Of a stretch of DNA of 37,645 nucleotides, positions 1 through 9,646 are shown piece by piece. The DNA is taken from NCBI GenBank assembly GCA_004114245.1, contig QZWS01000031.1, forward strand, positions 1 to 37,645. Reading direction: 5' to 3'. This DNA is from Zoopage sp. CT-All (Eukaryota; Zoopagomycota; Zoopagomycetes; Zoopagales; Zoopagaceae). Every line of letters starts with the position of its first letter. Position 1 is the stretch's first letter. The position numbers were made by a program, and so were the translations under genes. The notes below the pieces were generated by a model. It saw nothing but the letters and a program-made list of their open reading frames with translations, was not told the origin of the DNA and made no database searches.

Positions 1-489
1 CACCAGATGCCTATGGATTTGTTGTTATTCTAGACCTTAAATTGTAAGGTTATGTACTTTTGTTATAATGTGGATTCATGCAGTAGTGTACTGGTTGTTA
101 AGTATCAGGTAGAGGGTAAGGGAGGGTGGCTGGAATAAGAAGGCCTTTATAGTCGAGAGGAAAGGCTTAAGAGCCCCATGAACAGCCAAGCTCCACATTA
201 CATGGTGATAAAGTGGTAACACAGGTCATTAATGCAATCACAGTATAAGTAATCAGCAAGCTATCCAACGATTAATCGTTTTCCCACGGGGGTTTTCACG
301 CTTGACGATGGATCGGCAGTGCCAATAGTAGCTTTTGTATAGTCAAATTACTCCACAGTACACGACAACGCTCGTGTGCGGGGCACTTTTCCACCGCCTC
401 ACCAACATCACGCCACAACGCCGACGCCGACCGCGGCTCGACCTTCCGCTCGCTTCACGCCTTATCAACGACTCTCCAATTCCCACAGC
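1..489. other. gene-free left edge and 5' region of the next gene
   Basis: I see no supported gene. The first 330 bases or so are AT-richer than the rest of the window and lack a long open frame; GC content rises towards the first gene. The region could hold repeat remnants or the far promoter of the gene at 490. An in-frame ATG at 376 could extend that gene by 38 residues rich in Pro, Thr and His, but that stretch does not look conserved or structured. Confidence 0.5.
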
Positions 490-1977
490 ATGCATGCACA
501 CCGCTTTAGCGCTACCGCGCGCGAATTGTACCCGCGGGTCGGTCTGGGGCTTGGCCGTGTCGCGCTGATACTCCTCATCGCGATTCTCACCGTCGCTGCC
601 TTGCCCGTTCATGCCACAGTGTGGAAAACCATAAAACATAAACTAGGTTTAAAAGCTCCGCTCAATGAGCATGCCAAGAAAGCGGGGGATACGGCTTCAG
701 CGTCCGGGCTAGATGCGATTTATAGCAAGAGCAATGGACTCTTCGTGCCGACATCACCATCAAATGAATCCACCCTTCCGAAGAGTTTCAACGGGATGAA
801 CGCCGAACCTAAATCAGAGCAGGCAGCGGGTCTGGCTGCCACGGCGGCTCGTCCGCACAGGCCGCATCCCCCAGCTGCCATCGTTCCTACTCCACCGATG
901 CCCGATCCCGTCGTGCCGCGTGAATCGCGGTCATTTTCCTCTATAGTTAACCGTCGCATCATTCGTCGCGTCGTCTCACTCTCCTTCAAAACATTCCGTT
1001 CCTATATTCATCACCTGCTTCTCAAAGCAGAGCGAGACAAGCTTGGCGAGGTGCCAAGAATCATTGACAGCCTTGTCAAGTACGCACTCAGTCGTCCAGT
1101 GTCCAATTATTTACCGACATGGATCCCAGGCACGGACATCTTCGACGAGGTGGTGGGCAACCCTATGCAAGAAAATCTCGCGCACCAACAGAGTCAGCTT
1201 CGCACGGACCTTCCCATCTTCATCAAATGGGCCAACGATCTACTGGAGCCGACCATGATTGAAAGAGTGAGGAAATCTATGGAAGGGTATCTCGCGCTGG
1301 GCGACGAGGGTCGCGTGGCCCGTAGACAAGACCGCTGGGGCTGGGCCTCCCTTCGACCGTTTCTCGCCGAGCCAGAGGACGCCGGTCGTGCCGAGTCGAT
1401 AACAAGCGCCAGTAGTCTCGAGTCGCCACCTCAACCGCATGATCCTCAAAATAAGATCCGAAAGAGCAAAACGTGTCGCCACGAAATCTGGCCGTTTTCC
1501 TGGATCAACCTTCGGATGCGCCATCTCCATGCGCTCGTCATGCGAGATGCTTCCCAGGTGCTGGACAGCGCCTTCCACGATATCGTGATGCCCGTCATGC
1601 ACCTCTTTGCTCTGAATCACCTTCGAGCCCTAATAGCCTTATTCAGGCTACCGGAGTTTGTCGCCAATATGACATATGCGTTGCTCCGCGGCCTTGTGGA
1701 GACGCTCTCGGAGGCCGTACGCGCCGAAATAAAGCGGACCTTGGGCCAAGTCATACAGGAGGAGATGTGGAGGACAATGCCCCTGCTGTGCAAGCCGAAA
1801 GACTACGAGCCAGGCGACGAGGGCGAGAGCAGGCACAAATTATATAAAATTTCCGATCCTCCGCCGCGGGACGTACAGGAGCTTCCTGGCGAGAAGTGGC
1901 CCCAGCTTGCTAAGAGACTTATCGCCGAGAGCGGTTACGCGGTGTTTATCGATAGCAAGGATGAACTGAATCTTTAA
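490..1977 (+). CDS. orphan secreted or signal-anchored protein
   Basis: Intronless frame of 495 residues from the ATG at 490. I chose this ATG over the in-frame one at 376 because it puts a basic stretch directly before a hydrophobic segment (residues about 20-37, GRVALILLIAILTVAALPV) ending in an Ala-X-Ala-like site, as expected for a signal peptide or type II anchor. Residues about 55-145 are low complexity, rich in Pro, Ser and Ala. The C-terminal two thirds are predicted-looking amphipathic helices with many Arg/Leu/Val and a few Trp (for example near WIPGTDIF and HEIWPFSWINLRMR). I recognise no domain. It converges with the kinase gene downstream, with 122 bp between stops. It may be a lineage-specific secreted protein like those at 6085-8455 and 28214-30376. 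Confidence 0.65.
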   Translation: MHAHRFSATARELYPRVGLGLGRVALILLIAILTVAALPVHATVWKTIKHKLGLKAPLNEHAKKAGDTASASGLDAIYSKSNGLFVPTSPSNESTLPKSFNGMNAEPKSEQAAGLAATAARPHRPHPPAAIVPTPPMPDPVVPRESRSFSSIVNRRIIRRVVSLSFKTFRSYIHHLLLKAERDKLGEVPRIIDSLVKYALSRPVSNYLPTWIPGTDIFDEVVGNPMQENLAHQQSQLRTDLPIFIKWANDLLEPTMIERVRKSMEGYLALGDEGRVARRQDRWGWASLRPFLAEPEDAGRAESITSASSLESPPQPHDPQNKIRKSKTCRHEIWPFSWINLRMRHLHALVMRDASQVLDSAFHDIVMPVMHLFALNHLRALIALFRLPEFVANMTYALLRGLVETLSEAVRAEIKRTLGQVIQEEMWRTMPLLCKPKDYEPGDEGESRHKLYKISDPPPRDVQELPGEKWPQLAKRLIAESGYAVFIDSKDELNL

Positions 1978-2099
1978 TCATACTAATGTCGTTCAGTCGT
2001 CGTCCAAGGATTTACGCATGTCAGTACGAGAGGACCATAAGTAGAATACAGTTCCGATATACTTCCAATGTCTGCCTTGAATTTTGCAAGAATATTCAT

Positions 2100-3740
2100 T
2101 TATGGATAGTCAACTTCGTGTACAACTTTGGCACGGGCTTGCAGGGCCGCCCGCGACGGCCACGACGGAAACTGGTCGGGATGTTTGGGCAGCGGTTGCT
2201 CAAGAAAATACGGATGCTCCAAGGCCTCTGCAGCGGTAATCCGCCGCAGAGGATCGTAGGTAAGCAGTCGTCTAAGAAGGTCTAGGCCCAAATGGGTTGT
2301 TTTTCCGCGAACGCGCTCGGCTAGGTCGCCATGCCTATATACATCTCAGATAGTGTCAGAAACATGAACAGCATACACCGATCCAGAGAGCTGGCACGAT
2401 CGAACAACGGGAAGCTGGCTAAACCCGGGCCAGATCGCTTCTGTTGGTATTCCCAGCAGGCGGAACATCTTGCCAATTTGGTCAATCTCCCCGCGGCCCT
2501 GCGCCACCACTTCGCCGCATAGCAGCTCTGCCATCACACAGCCCACAGACCACATGTCCACTGGCGTGCCATACTCTTGCGACCCCAGCAACAGCTCGGG
2601 GGCTCGGTAGTACAGGGTGACCACAGGCGTGGTCATCTTCTCCGTCAAGTCGTCCGACGCCCACGTCCTTGCCAGCCCAAAGTCCGCCACCTTGAGATGC
2701 CCCCGATTGTCCAGCAGTAGATTCGATGTTTTGATGTCACGATGGATGAGATGATGCCGATGCAAATGGCCCATCGCGCGGAGCAGCTGCAGCATCATCG
2801 TCTTGAGTTCGCTCACCATTAGCGGCGAGTGCGGGAAATGATGCTCGAGCAGGGTTCTCAGATCATGCTCGACGAATTCCATGACAATGTAGACGGAGAT
2901 GGGGGTGCCGCCGACAACAATTTCCTCGACGTTGACGATGTTCTCGTGCCGCCGACTTGCTAGCAGTGCGCGGATCTCTCGCAAGCTGGTCAGCGGGAAG
3001 CCCAGCGCGCCTCCAGTGACATCCCGCGAAACCTTGAGGCGCTTTAGCGCAACTATGCGATTCGTTGGGATGCTGCGTGCTCGGTATACGACACCGTAGG
3101 CTCCCTCTTCGATACGGTTGAGCTTTTCGTACAGCTCCTCAACGTTGCTGCAGGGCTGGATGACGCGCGAGGGCTCCGGAAAGGAAGTGCCCTTGCCGGT
3201 GTAGGCGGTGATCGTGGCCGTCGAATCTGCGAATGAATGCAAACTCGGCCGTGCAGAGCGAGCGACGGGGTCGCAGAATGCGTTTGGGCGATCATCGTCA
3301 TCGGCGAGATCCTGCCGAGGCTTTTTGCGATACCGGCGCTCCCCTGCAGCCCCGTCCTCTGCGACACCGTCCTTGACAGTATTGTTATCCGCTGGGCTGG
3401 CACCGATGCTCTTGCTGCGGTCCCAACGCGCGGGAATCGCAAACGCGCCCGGAGCAGCTGTGGACAAGGTCGTGTGTGATGGCGGCTGGCTGGAAGCGAT
3501 CGGAGCAACGGCAATCCGCTTCTTGCGCATATTTCGATGGGCTTTAGAGAAAAGGGCGGAGTTGCTGCGCGCTGACGAGAGTGAGCGCCTCACACGCGGA
3601 CCGGCGTGGGCAGTTGATTTGCTGCAGTGTGTTGCAGGGGCTGCCCGCCATAAGCAGCCTGACATTGCCTCTCCGGGTATGCAGACCAGGCTGTCCTGCG
3701 AAAGAACTCTGCATTGCTCAGAGATAAACGGCCTACACAT
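2100..3740 (-). CDS. CDK11/PITSLRE-like cyclin-dependent kinase
   Basis: Two exons, 3740-2377 and 2334-2100; the 42-nt intron (2335-2376) has donor GTATGC and is in phase 2. The product is 532 residues. The kinase domain starts near residue 210 with a Gly-rich loop (EEGAYGVVYRAR). The cyclin-binding helix reads PLTSLREI, close to the PITSLRE signature. HRDIKTSNLL and DFGLA give the catalytic and metal-binding loops, followed by TPVVTLYYRAPELLLG and VDMWSVGCVMAELL. The last exon carries the CDK11-type tail (LDLLRRLLTYDPLRRITAAEALEHPYF, then PLP and FPSWP). CDK11 enzymes act in transcription and pre-mRNA splicing in the nucleus. The N-terminus is basic and low complexity. The start is uncertain: ATGs at 3740, 3665 and 3530 (MRKKR) are all in frame. 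CDK10 is the main alternative family. Confidence 0.85.
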
Positions 3741-3812
3741 TTAAAGGTATCGAGAGGGTAGCCGGCGCCAGGAATAGGCCAATACCATTGTCACTCTGCA
3801 TTGAGGCATTTC

Positions 3813-5972
3813 CTATGTGGCGCCATCAAATCGACTGACACAGACCTCCGCTTCGATGTAATCGCATAAGGAGACCTGCAGAGCCGCCAAAGTAACATCG
3901 TCTAGCTTCATCTCCTTGTCTGCGAGCTGCACCCACCACTGATTCCGCCCAGCTGGCTCTGCTAAACATGCTTTTATTCCAGATGCCTCAAAGGCTTGAC
4001 TCAGCCGGCTCGCTTGCATTTTATGACACTTGGCATGGACATGCACGACGTCGGGGAAACTCAAGCCATCTAGACTCATTGGGGGCATAGTCTGCTGGCA
4101 TCGTAGCTTACCTTGGCTGCCTTCAAGCCAAACCGAACGAATCTCCGACTGAACAAAGTAAACACGATTCATATATGGCTGTAGCCATGCCAGCGGCGCA
4201 CCGGATGAGAACATAGGGACTGGGATCGACGCTTTACGCGAGACAACACGCCGTGAATGTATACTAGACGATTCCGACAGCGAGCGAGATCGCTTTGCTC
4301 CTTGTGTCTCGCTAACTTCGCCGTCCTTAAAGTCGCTTTCCGACTCATACTCAATTTGTATCGTGTCATCGCTTGACTTCATTGTAGCATCTTCGACGGA
4401 TAATGCGGCGTCTAGGACAGCATAGGGATTGTCACATGCAATCGAAGCTTTCGACACGACAGGGCTGGTGATGGACGTAGTGACTTCCGCTTCCTGTACC
4501 TTGGCGTGAGGAACTATATGCGCTCGAGTCACGAAAGGAATATAGACGCAACTCTTACGCATGCATGCAGCCATTCGGAGAAATGCAGTTCCTGTGCAGA
4601 ATGCATCATGCACAGCGTCATGGTAACTATAACCAGTATGTCGCGCGATTTCATACGGTGTTCCTACACGCTATCAGTCAGTGGTAGCTGGCATCGCTAC
4701 CAACGTATTTCCGGGCCATCAAAGGGCGTGGATGCTGTCCTCGCGATCAAGGCTTCCACCGTTGTATCTTCAAATAAATTCTGACAGCAATGCTAGTCAA
4801 CAACGCGAAGGAAGTAGCCCCCAACCTTGAACAGATCACAAGCCCAAGCCACATATTTGGTATCAAAAATGCTACACTGCAAGTCAGCATCCAGGTCACC
4901 AAGTACAAGCAAGTCATACGAAGGAAATGCATCGTGAATCACGCCACGGTACGCATCCCACGACTCGGGCAAGTCGTCGATAAACGTCTGATACATAAAC
5001 ATAAGATCCATATATACATGGTGTCCAACAATCGGTTTGCGCGATTCGACAAGCAGGTCGATCAAACGGCGAAGTCCGACATCCTTGAGGAGATTGGTCT
5101 CAAATTTGGCACGGCGCTGTTGGCGGCGTTTCTCCTGCTCCTCAAGGTCCAGTCGCCGCACCTGAATAAAGCTGGGCCGACTCTGGGATTGCAGCGCATT
5201 GGAGAATTCTGCACGAATCATCTGATGAACGAGACGTTTTTGGTATCCGTTGGCAGTGGCGATGTTGACATACGCGTCCTCGTGCTCGAGCCCCGCATCG
5301 TACCATGCGACCACTGCAGCTCTATCCGAGCTGACATCGGGATTGAGATGGCAATGGCAACATACTTTGCCGCAGCGAGAAACACGGCGCCCTCCTCATC
5401 GACATGGATATCATGCAGCTCGTTCATGATCTCCTTCTCCTTTTCTGCTCGTCGCGCCTCTTCCTGTCGCTTGGTCAAATACGGTATGCCTATGAACGCG
5501 TTGGCACCTATCGCCAGCGTCGAGACGCACACCATTGTATATCCACTTGGAGAAGTCAAACCCGTTCCGCGCTAAAAAGTCAAGGGAGGACACCTGGCAT
5601 GTAAACCAAGACTCCTCTGCGTTACTGCTCCCAAAGACACACGGGAACACGTGGAAGCGATACGCTTTGGCGACATATGTCTCGGCATCCTTATCCCACG
5701 AGAACGCGCACAGCCCAAGCTGCGTCACCTGGAACGTGCGGACATTCTCCCGATGCTTAGCATATCGCGCATGTATGGTGTCGAATCGGCTGTTTTTGGT
5801 GTGCGGCAGGTGAATACCTATCAACGATCCGCGGATGTGTCAGGCTGGATGCACGCGAAGGATGGCGCGACTAGCCCGTAAACTCTGTGTCGATGGCGAT
5901 GAAGTCTGCGCCGACAACAGCCTGATGGATTTCGGGAAACGCGGCATCGAATGTGCTGCGGAGGATATCCAT
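3813..5972 (-). CDS. PARN: poly(A)-specific ribonuclease PARN
   Basis: Seven exons: 5972-5876, 5817-5533, 5489-5366, 5321-4920, 4871-4826, 4780-4705, 4663-3813. All phases agree and give 626 residues, close to human PARN (639). PARN is a Mg-dependent DEDD-family 3' exonuclease that removes poly(A) tails from mRNAs and trims small RNA precursors. The start MDILRSTF aligns with the family N-terminus and places the first catalytic acids at D28 and E30 (IDTEF). Further family blocks are LGLCAF, SSLDFLARNGFDF, NGIPYL, KPIVGHHVYMDLMFMYQ (third Asp), FDTKYVA, STPFDGPEI and the HDAVHDAFCTGTAF block with the last His/Asp. A C-terminal RRM-like region follows (MNRVYFVQSEIRSV... through NQWWVQL) after a Ser/Glu-rich linker. 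The first intron needs a GC donor; a GT alternative (GTCGCG) would lengthen it to about 83 nt. Confidence 0.9.
5818..5875 (-). other. probable GC-AG intron in PARN
   Basis: Reading on the minus strand, exon 1 ends with the codons for EFT plus one G, followed by GCTAGTCG. The acceptor is TTGATAG before GTATTCACC. Joining here restores EFTGIHLP, matching the Gly-Ile that follows the catalytic D-E motif in PARN. The only nearby GT (GTCGCG) would need a different acceptor and drop about seven residues. The length is 58 nt. Confidence 0.6.
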
Positions 5973-6084
5973 TGCCGCAAGACGAGCGGTGGGCGCGGTG
6001 TGAAATGACAACAGCCGGATGGGAGGAAGCCAGTGGCATTCAGTGGCAGCACCTGCGCTCACTGTTCGCTGTCGCTGCGTCTTC

Positions 6085-6879
6085 CTACAGGCACTCGACA
6101 AGTATGGCGCGACACGCTCGGCCACCGTCCGCCACCGCAGCACCCTCTGGCACACACCGCTCCGACTCGGCAAACCGCGCCGTCCGGCTGCCCTCGGCCT
6201 TGCCACATACATCGTATGCCGGATCGCTGGCTTGCGGCGGCGGCTCCTTGTACTCGACAACCCATTTGCGCCAGGCCGCATTCACCGTGGCCGTGGTTGC
6301 ATAGAGCTGCATTGGCGAAAAGTAGGCCGCCTGAGGCATGATCTCAGCGCGGACCGCAGTGGCCAGGGCGTCCGGCGACCCAAAATAGTTGCTCGAGTCC
6401 AAACACCGCACGGATGTGTATATGCATGTAGGCGTCGGCGAACCATTCTCCGCTGGCCCGCGGCGATTCAATCGATGGTATCCAACTTGCACCGGCAAAT
6501 TCCCGGGCTTCAGCGTCCCGCTCATGCACTTCGTGTCCATCGCAAACACGGCGCTCTTAATGCGATCTTTGCATACCTCGCTCGTCCCACCAAGATGCCA
6601 CGAAACATATGCCTTGTTGACCTCAGCCGTTGGCGCGTAGATCGGTCGTGTGCTGGACGTGACGGGATTGCTAGCAAACTTTGCTTGAATATCACGAATC
6701 ATTTTCTCGAGTTCCTCCGCTGTGGTGGCATCCAGGGGTGGCGAGGCAGGGGCAGGGGTAGAGGCAGGGGCAGACGTGGCGGCTGTCGCACACGCAGTTG
6801 TCGTACTTGCGGCCGCCGAGCTCATGGCCGCCGTCACCAGGACTAGACCGGTAGCGATAATCCCACGGGTGTATTTCAT
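6085..6879 (-). CDS. orphan secreted protein, 264 residues
   Basis: Intronless. The N-terminus is a clear signal peptide (MKYTRGIIATGLVLVTAAMSS followed by Ala/Ser/Thr), with cleavage likely near residue 24. Residues about 25-50 are a Pro/Ala/Thr-rich spacer. The rest is a predicted globular domain with seven or eight Cys residues, including SEVCKDRIKS, KCMSG, TCIYTSVRCLDSS, YDVCGKAEG, ESERCVPEG and CRAILVECL at the very end, suggesting disulfide bonds. I recognise no family. It lies directly downstream of, and on the same strand as, another signal-peptide protein (6998-8455), so the two may be co-expressed or functionally linked; that is inference. Base composition resembles its neighbours. 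Confidence 0.7.
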   Translation of the reverse strand: MKYTRGIIATGLVLVTAAMSSAAASTTTACATAATSAPASTPAPASPPLDATTAEELEKMIRDIQAKFASNPVTSSTRPIYAPTAEVNKAYVSWHLGGTSEVCKDRIKSAVFAMDTKCMSGTLKPGNLPVQVGYHRLNRRGPAENGSPTPTCIYTSVRCLDSSNYFGSPDALATAVRAEIMPQAAYFSPMQLYATTATVNAAWRKWVVEYKEPPPQASDPAYDVCGKAEGSRTARFAESERCVPEGAAVADGGRACRAILVECL

Positions 6880-6997
6880 GCAGCGATGTGGCTTCTCTGT
6901 GGAGCACGGCAGATGGATGATGCGGAGAGTCTGGTGGAAGATATGAGATGGCCAGTCAGCGTGTCGTAAGCATGATCCATAAAGCCACTGCCCTTCT

Positions 6998-8455
6998 CTA
7001 GCGATGGCGGCACGCCTTGATGATGGCGCGCCTCACTCGCCCACGGGCCCGCTCCACTCGCTTGGCCACCCTCTTGTGCACCGCCTCACGCTGCTTCTCC
7101 CCGCTAAACTTGCTCATGCGCCAGTTGCGAATCCTGGTTTGGAGACGCGCAAACCACGCCTTGATGCGCTGCCTGAGCCCGGGCTTGGTTGCAGTAGTGA
7201 CGGTGACGGCCGCAGCGAGAGCGTCATCATCCGCGCGGCGACGGAGGTTCGCAGGACGCTTTCCGGCAAAGTATTCCTTTGTCTTGCGCACCCATGACCT
7301 AAACACACGCTTCAGCCCAGCCCAAACCGTGTGCTCCTGATCATCGACGGGGGCGGGTGGCGACTGCGGTTCCAGAGGAGGCGATTGATGTTGGCCACTG
7401 TGGTGGTGACGGGGCCCATGGTCATGACCATGGCCATGGTGCTGATGGCACATGTTCCCATCGTCGCATTCGTCCTCCTCCTCTTCATCATCGCCGTTGT
7501 CGTCGTGGGAATCTTCGTCGGCGTCCTCGTTGTTCCCATACTCCCCGGATTCATTCACCACGGCTGTAGCAGTCTCGTCATCGGCCGTCTTTGTCGCGCC
7601 ACGAGATGAATTAGCCAGCTTATCCATAACATGATCCGTGAATGCTGTGGCCTGGGACTTGAGCTTGCCCATCACCACCTGCACACCTCGCGGCTCATTG
7701 CGTTTGGCGCCTTGGACTCTGGGCATCTCACAAAACATTTCTTCTCCGCCCACCTCGTCAATGGCTTCAACGATGGCACGATCGATTGCCTCGCGACCAA
7801 GAAAGTGCTTATGCACTGCGATGATGTTGGATGAGGAGCTGGCAGGGGCGGCCGACATATCCGAGGCGAACTTCTTCTCAATCACAGACTCGACCTCTCT
7901 GTCCGGGTCACCGCGTAGTTTCCTCGTCAGTGTCGATGCATCAAAATGCACGCTAGCATCCCTTTTGACCAGAGTGACTATCTCCATCAACCCAATGGTA
8001 AACACGACAAACAGCAGACCCCAGGGTCCGAGAAACGTGTAGATAAGCGCAGCTGTTACTACTCCAACGATACCGATAATAGACGCAACGATGAGTTTGC
8101 GCGGAGTCAGACGGCGGTTCTGGAGCTTGCCAGGAGATGAGGTGGCATCGTTTGCTGGCGCCGGTAGGGAGGGGACGGCAGTAAGTGGGAGAAGCGTCAC
8201 GGATCGCTGTCCATGTAGCTGTGGAGCGACCAGCGTTGTAACCGCCGTAGTCTTTCCTGAGGAAGACGAGGATGCTTGGCTGCTTCCAGAACTCGAGGGG
8301 AGAGCAACAGCACTGGTGTAGCGGGCGGGCGTCGTTCCAGTTGTCGCAATCCCGGCAAGGCCATCAAAGGACGAGGAGGACGACTGCACTCCGACCGCCG
8401 CAAGAATAAGGGCCGCCGCGGCGAGTTGAAGCGACGCAATATGTTTGATCTTCAT
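6998..8455 (-). CDS. orphan secretory-pathway protein with His-rich, acidic and cationic segments
   Basis: Intronless, 485 residues from the ATG at 8455. I chose this ATG because it opens a signal peptide (MKIKHIASLQLAAAALILAAVGVQ). The upstream in-frame extension runs into the promoter of the divergent PIG-H gene. Segments in order: Ser/Thr-rich region; basic patch and one or two membrane spans (about residues 122-165, KLIVASIIGIVGVVTAALIY then PWGLLFVVFTIGLMEIV); mixed region; strongly acidic stretch (DADEDSHDD through EEEEDECDD); a His cluster (CHQHHGHGHDHGPRHHH) that could bind metal; Pro-rich linker; and a C-terminal roughly 110 residues very rich in Arg, Lys and Trp (VWAGLKRVFRSW, IKAWFARLQTRIRNW), probably cationic amphipathic helices. 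I know no family with this arrangement. Confidence 0.65.
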   Translation of the reverse strand: MKIKHIASLQLAAAALILAAVGVQSSSSSFDGLAGIATTGTTPARYTSAVALPSSSGSSQASSSSSGKTTAVTTLVAPQLHGQRSVTLLPLTAVPSLPAPANDATSSPGKLQNRRLTPRKLIVASIIGIVGVVTAALIYTFLGPWGLLFVVFTIGLMEIVTLVKRDASVHFDASTLTRKLRGDPDREVESVIEKKFASDMSAAPASSSSNIIAVHKHFLGREAIDRAIVEAIDEVGGEEMFCEMPRVQGAKRNEPRGVQVVMGKLKSQATAFTDHVMDKLANSSRGATKTADDETATAVVNESGEYGNNEDADEDSHDDNGDDEEEEDECDDGNMCHQHHGHGHDHGPRHHHSGQHQSPPLEPQSPPAPVDDQEHTVWAGLKRVFRSWVRKTKEYFAGKRPANLRRRADDDALAAAVTVTTATKPGLRQRIKAWFARLQTRIRNWRMSKFSGEKQREAVHKRVAKRVERARGRVRRAIIKACRHR

Positions 8456-8524
8456 GTGCAGCAGGCAGTTGGTCGTGAAAACGCGGGATGTAGGAATAAA
8501 GGTGTGGATGGATGGTAAAAGGAG
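8456..8524. promoter_or_regulatory. 69-bp divergent promoter, orphan gene / PIG-H
   Basis: The region between two outward-facing start codons. It must hold both core promoters and 5' leaders unless transcripts overlap the opposite gene. I see no recognisable TATA box; the stretch is purine-rich on the + strand. Confidence 0.45.
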
Positions 8525-9281
8525 ATGCACGAGAGCTGGCACACCATGCCGAGGCAGCACAGCATCCAACGGCACTCGCCCGACATCTGCGAGATCCGAA
8601 TACCCCATGGCGCGAAGATGTGGACGTGGGTGGACGCTGGGGCGTGGTCGCTGTGTGGCGCCGCATCTGCGGGACTGGCGCAGCGGTTCACGACGATGGC
8701 ATCGGTCGGCTTCGCCGTCGCGATGCTCGCGCTCTGGCTGCTGTTCAAGTCCAGACAAATATCCGAGGGTAGCCTGCAGCGCCCCTAGACATTTCTGCAG
8801 CACTACGACGGCATGCCTGTAGAATCTATTCTAGTGCTGCGTGGCATCGGAGTGCAACTGCACACCACCACGCTCCTTCGCTCCGCCCCCACCTTGACGC
8901 ATTTTATCGCGAGCGAGCGAATACTTGACGTGTTTATACACGAGGCGGTGACGTTGTGGCAGATTCGGTACTATGCGGGCATAATCGTAGATGCCGGTGA
9001 GTCCGCTGCCAACAAGAATGCTGAAAGCCGCATAGTTGTGCTCTTCGAGGTATGCTTCCCATCAAGGATGCTAACACGAAGCTGACTGCGATGGGTAATG
9101 GTAGCACTCGCTGCCGCCGCTGGACGTGTTGCTACCAACGGTCGCTGTACTCCGCGAGATACTCCTCGCCGAGGAGTCACCAGCGTCCGCACCCGCATCC
9201 CAGCCCGCATTCCCGTCAGCATCCCCGCCAGAAACAATCGAGCCCAAAGCGAGCAGCCGCAATAGCATCTTATCCCAATAG
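8525..9281 (+). CDS. GPI15: GPI-GlcNAc transferase subunit PIG-H/Gpi15
   Basis: Three exons: 8525-8768, 8823-9049, 9105-9281, giving 215 residues (human PIG-H 188). The introns of 54 and 55 nt have donors GTAGCC and GTATGC; the second contains GCTGAC, a good branch site. PIG-H is a subunit of the ER-membrane complex that transfers GlcNAc to phosphatidylinositol, the first step of GPI anchor synthesis. The first exon carries two hydrophobic segments (around WSLCGAASAGLAQ and ASVGFAVAMLALWLLF), a membrane hairpin. The conserved PIG-H domain follows: ESILVLRGIGVQL, FIASERILDVFIHEAV, YYAGIIV, and PPLDVLLPTVAVLREIL. The start could be 8525 or 8546. The tail after LLAEE is Ser/Pro-rich. It converges with ATP synthase subunit k, 42 bp between stops. 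Confidence 0.85.
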
Positions 9282-9323
9282 AAACCTGAATATTGCATGA
9301 CATCAGCCCAGCCCTCCATCTCC

Positions 9324-9610
9324 TCAGTGGTGCCCGGCGGTCGAAGGGGCAGCCGACTCGGTCTCGGCTTGCTTTAACCACTCCCGGATAAACTCGTTCT
9401 CCTCTCCATCCTTGCTAAACGTCTGCGTGGCAATGGCCGCCTGCTGCTTGCCGGCGTATCGCGAGCGTGCGGCCCAAACGCCGAGCCCGACGGTGCCAAA
9501 CGTGGCCAGAGCGAGCTAAAGCCGGCGTCAGCACGGCAGTGGGAGCGCCAAAATGGACATGCATATTCGGTGGCGACTTTGCGGCCGGCGATGAGATAGT
9601 AGCCACCCAT
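9324..9610 (-). CDS. ATP19: mitochondrial ATP synthase subunit k (Atp19-like)
   Basis: Two exons, 9610-9563 and 9515-9324, 79 residues. The small subunit k sits in the membrane part of the F1Fo dimer in the inner mitochondrial membrane. The first exon gives 16 residues (MGGYYLIAGRKVATEY), and the second starts LALATFGTVGLGVW, a single membrane span. It ends with an acidic/polar tail whose ENEFIREWLKQ resembles the yeast EEKFIENYLKKH segment. With the GC-AG intron used here the spacing from the Met to the LA-TFG block matches yeast Atp19; any GT donor either shifts the frame or removes five residues. The gene is divergent from the alkaline phosphatase gene with 36 bp between starts. Confidence 0.8.
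9516..9562 (-). other. probable GC-AG intron in ATP19
   Basis: The minus-strand donor is GCATGTCC after codons for TEY; the acceptor is GGCTTTAG before CTCGCTCTGG. The length is 47 nt, in phase 0, with GCTGAC as likely branch site. The GT two bases inside (GTCCAT) would be in phase 1 and give a nonsense frame. The GT further upstream (GTCGCC) keeps frame but shortens a normally length-conserved N-terminus. Confidence 0.65.
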
Positions 9611-9646
9611 GCTGCGTGTTGAAAAGAGAGCGGACTGCTGATCGGC
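9611..9646. promoter_or_regulatory. 36-bp divergent spacer, ATP19 / alkaline phosphatase
   Basis: Only 36 bp separate two outward-facing start codons. Transcription start sites must lie within the spacer or inside the opposite coding region. No motif stands out. Confidence 0.4.

Noticed and set aside
3208-3744. + strand frame opposite the kinase N-terminus
   Set aside because: Antisense shadow; no family features and the kinase frame is clearly the coding one.
4790-5575. 261-codon + strand frame
   Set aside because: Antisense of PARN exons; the PARN strand carries conserved motifs and proper splice sites.
8455-8803. N-terminal extension of the His-rich protein up to 8803
   Set aside because: It would overlap the PIG-H first exon, has no recognisable character and precedes a clear signal peptide.
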